Shown: piece after piece, positions 63,250 to 64,000 of the stretch
Layout of the letters: the number at the start of each line of letters is the position of its first letter
Position numbering within the stretch: the stretch's first letter is position 1
NCBI GenBank assembly: GCA_965226915.1
Contig: CBDDEJ010000004.1
Location: forward strand, 1-64,000
Direction: 5' to 3'
DNA: 64,000 nt
From: Io17-Chloro-G2 sp965226915
GTDB taxonomy: Bacteria > Chloroflexota > Dehalococcoidia > Lucifugimonadales > UBA3495
Translations under genes and position numbers: made by a program
The notes under the pieces: generated by a model
What the model was told of the DNA's origin: nothing
Database searches by the model: none
Seen by the model: only the letters and a program-made list of their open reading frames with translations

Positions 63250-64000
63250 ATGGACCGGGAACAAATTCTGAAGGTCATTAGCCAAGTCGACGAAAAAACC
63301 GTCGTAGACTTGGCCAGCGAGTTGATTCGGATTCCCAGCTTCAAGCTGGAAGAGACTCCCGTGGCCACTTTCCTGTCTGATTTCTTCAGGCTCCGCGGAT
63401 ACGAGGTTGACCTTCAGGAAGTGGAGCCCGGGCGGTTCCAGACCATCGCGACCCTGAAGGGGATCGGCGGCGGCCCCAGCCTGATGTTGAACGGCCACAC
63501 TGATATCAACTCCCTGACCCGTCGCTGGCGCCGCGACCCCAGGGTTCCTGTCGTGGAAGGAGACCGCCTATACGGCCACGGGGTTCAGAACATGAAGGGC
63601 GGTCTGTCCAGCATCATCATGGCGGCGGAGGCGGTGCGCCAATCCGGCGTCCGGCTGAAGGGCGACTTGGTGACCGCTTGCGTGGTTGGGGAAACCCAGG
63701 GTGGAGAAGGGACCCACTTCTTGATGGGCAGCGGCTTTCGCACGGACATGGCGGTGGTGGCCGAACCATTTGGAGTTGGCAACCTGGTCACCGTCCATGC
63801 CGGCATCGTGCATATGGCCATCCACACCTATGGCGTGACGGGACACATCCGCCAGCTTGAAACCACCGTGAACGCCGTGGAAAAAATGACCGGCGTGATC
63901 GGCGCGTTGCGGCGCGTTGAGTTCACCTACCAGCCACGCGCGGATATGCCCGACCTGCCCAGGCTGAACGTGGGCAGCGTCATCGGCGGCTTAGGGCAGG
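63250..64000 (+). CDS. M20-family peptidase/deacylase, partial (runs off the window)
   Basis: The first 250 codons of an ArgE/DapE-type metallohydrolase. It has LASELIRIPSFKLEE, the metal-binding NGHTDINSL (His-x-Asp), YGHGVQNMKGGLSSIIMAAEAV and GETQGGEGTHFLMGSG. The usual aspartate of DMKGG is asparagine, a variant also known in this family. The catalytic glutamate region is GETQGG, a variation on EExGG. The dimerisation domain starts near IVHMAIHTYGVTGHIRQ. The start is taken as ATG 63250 (AAAAAGGGA upstream); ATG 63229 is in the same frame. The 3' end lies beyond the window. Confidence 0.88.
   Translation, partial: MDREQILKVISQVDEKTVVDLASELIRIPSFKLEETPVATFLSDFFRLRGYEVDLQEVEPGRFQTIATLKGIGGGPSLMLNGHTDINSLTRRWRRDPRVPVVEGDRLYGHGVQNMKGGLSSIIMAAEAVRQSGVRLKGDLVTACVVGETQGGEGTHFLMGSGFRTDMAVVAEPFGVGNLVTVHAGIVHMAIHTYGVTGHIRQLETTVNAVEKMTGVIGALRRVEFTYQPRADMPDLPRLNVGSVIGGLGQ

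Noticed and set aside
1..64000. CRISPR arrays, tRNA and rRNA genes
   Set aside because: No regularly spaced direct repeats and no cloverleaf or rRNA-like sequence were found by eye; a covariance-model scan would settle small RNAs.

Overview
The window is about 64 kb of a moderately GC-rich bacterial chromosome. Gene content suggests a Chloroflexota lineage of the SAR202/Dehalococcoidia type. It has five luciferase-like (FMN/F420) monooxygenase paralogues, a GMC oxidoreductase, an AGPS-type FAD oxidase, dienelactone hydrolase, PPOX-like, RidA, M19 and M20 proteins. Lineage is inferred from gene content only; no rRNA or tRNA gene was seen.

Left part (1-24.4 kb): a mobile-element-rich, decaying region. 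It holds two nearly identical inverted IS66 copies (2691-4121 and 13240-14670), an IS1380-type element whose 5' end is abutted by IS66 (4122 to about 5676), an ISAs1-type element (20951-22223) and two inverted copies of a small CTAG-flanked MITE (78-237 and 9404-9582). Broken genes are a MATE-type flippase (frameshift plus MITE), a MalT/LAL regulator, nuclease and PIN-domain fragments, a methyltransferase (10-bp duplication), PilB and PilC fragments, a metallo-beta-lactamase-fold hydrolase, and a very large multicopper oxidase split by ISAs1. Computed removal of the MITE, or of ISAs1, plus one target-site copy restores the host reading frame exactly. Intact genes here are a two-repeat HYHYGP protein, one luciferase-like oxidoreductase, an amidohydrolase and a carboxymuconolactone-decarboxylase-like protein.

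Middle part (24.4-50.6 kb): mostly intact oxidoreductase and hydrolase genes. A minus-strand run (29916 down to 24472) carries an FAD oxidase, a GNAT remnant, an MFS transporter, UdgB-type uracil-DNA glycosylase and a second MFS transporter, with overlapping starts and stops. Next come an aldo/keto reductase, SDR, dienelactone hydrolase, PPOX-like protein and GMC oxidoreductase. At 35830-36594 lies a glutaredoxin-DinB fusion with an in-frame UGA exactly where the first redox cysteine should be. It has a good ribosome site upstream and a SECIS-like hairpin downstream, so it is a probable selenoprotein whose start would usually be mis-annotated. From 39.8 to 49.2 kb, four luciferase-like oxidoreductases are interleaved with a serine hydrolase, a GlcG-like protein, a gamma-glutamyltransferase and a HAD hydrolase.

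Right part (50.8-64 kb): a MarR / RND exporter / very long coiled-coil membrane-fusion lipoprotein operon with a promoter and palindromic operator. It is followed by a PhnD-like binding protein, a PAC2-family protein, RidA, TfoX-N, an M19 dipeptidase, a 310-bp tandem duplication carrying two terminators, a CinA-C protein, a second RidA and the start of an M20 peptidase cut by the window edge. A family of GC-rich palindromic repeats is scattered between genes. Several single-base frameshifts lie in short homopolymers, so some broken genes could be assembly errors.
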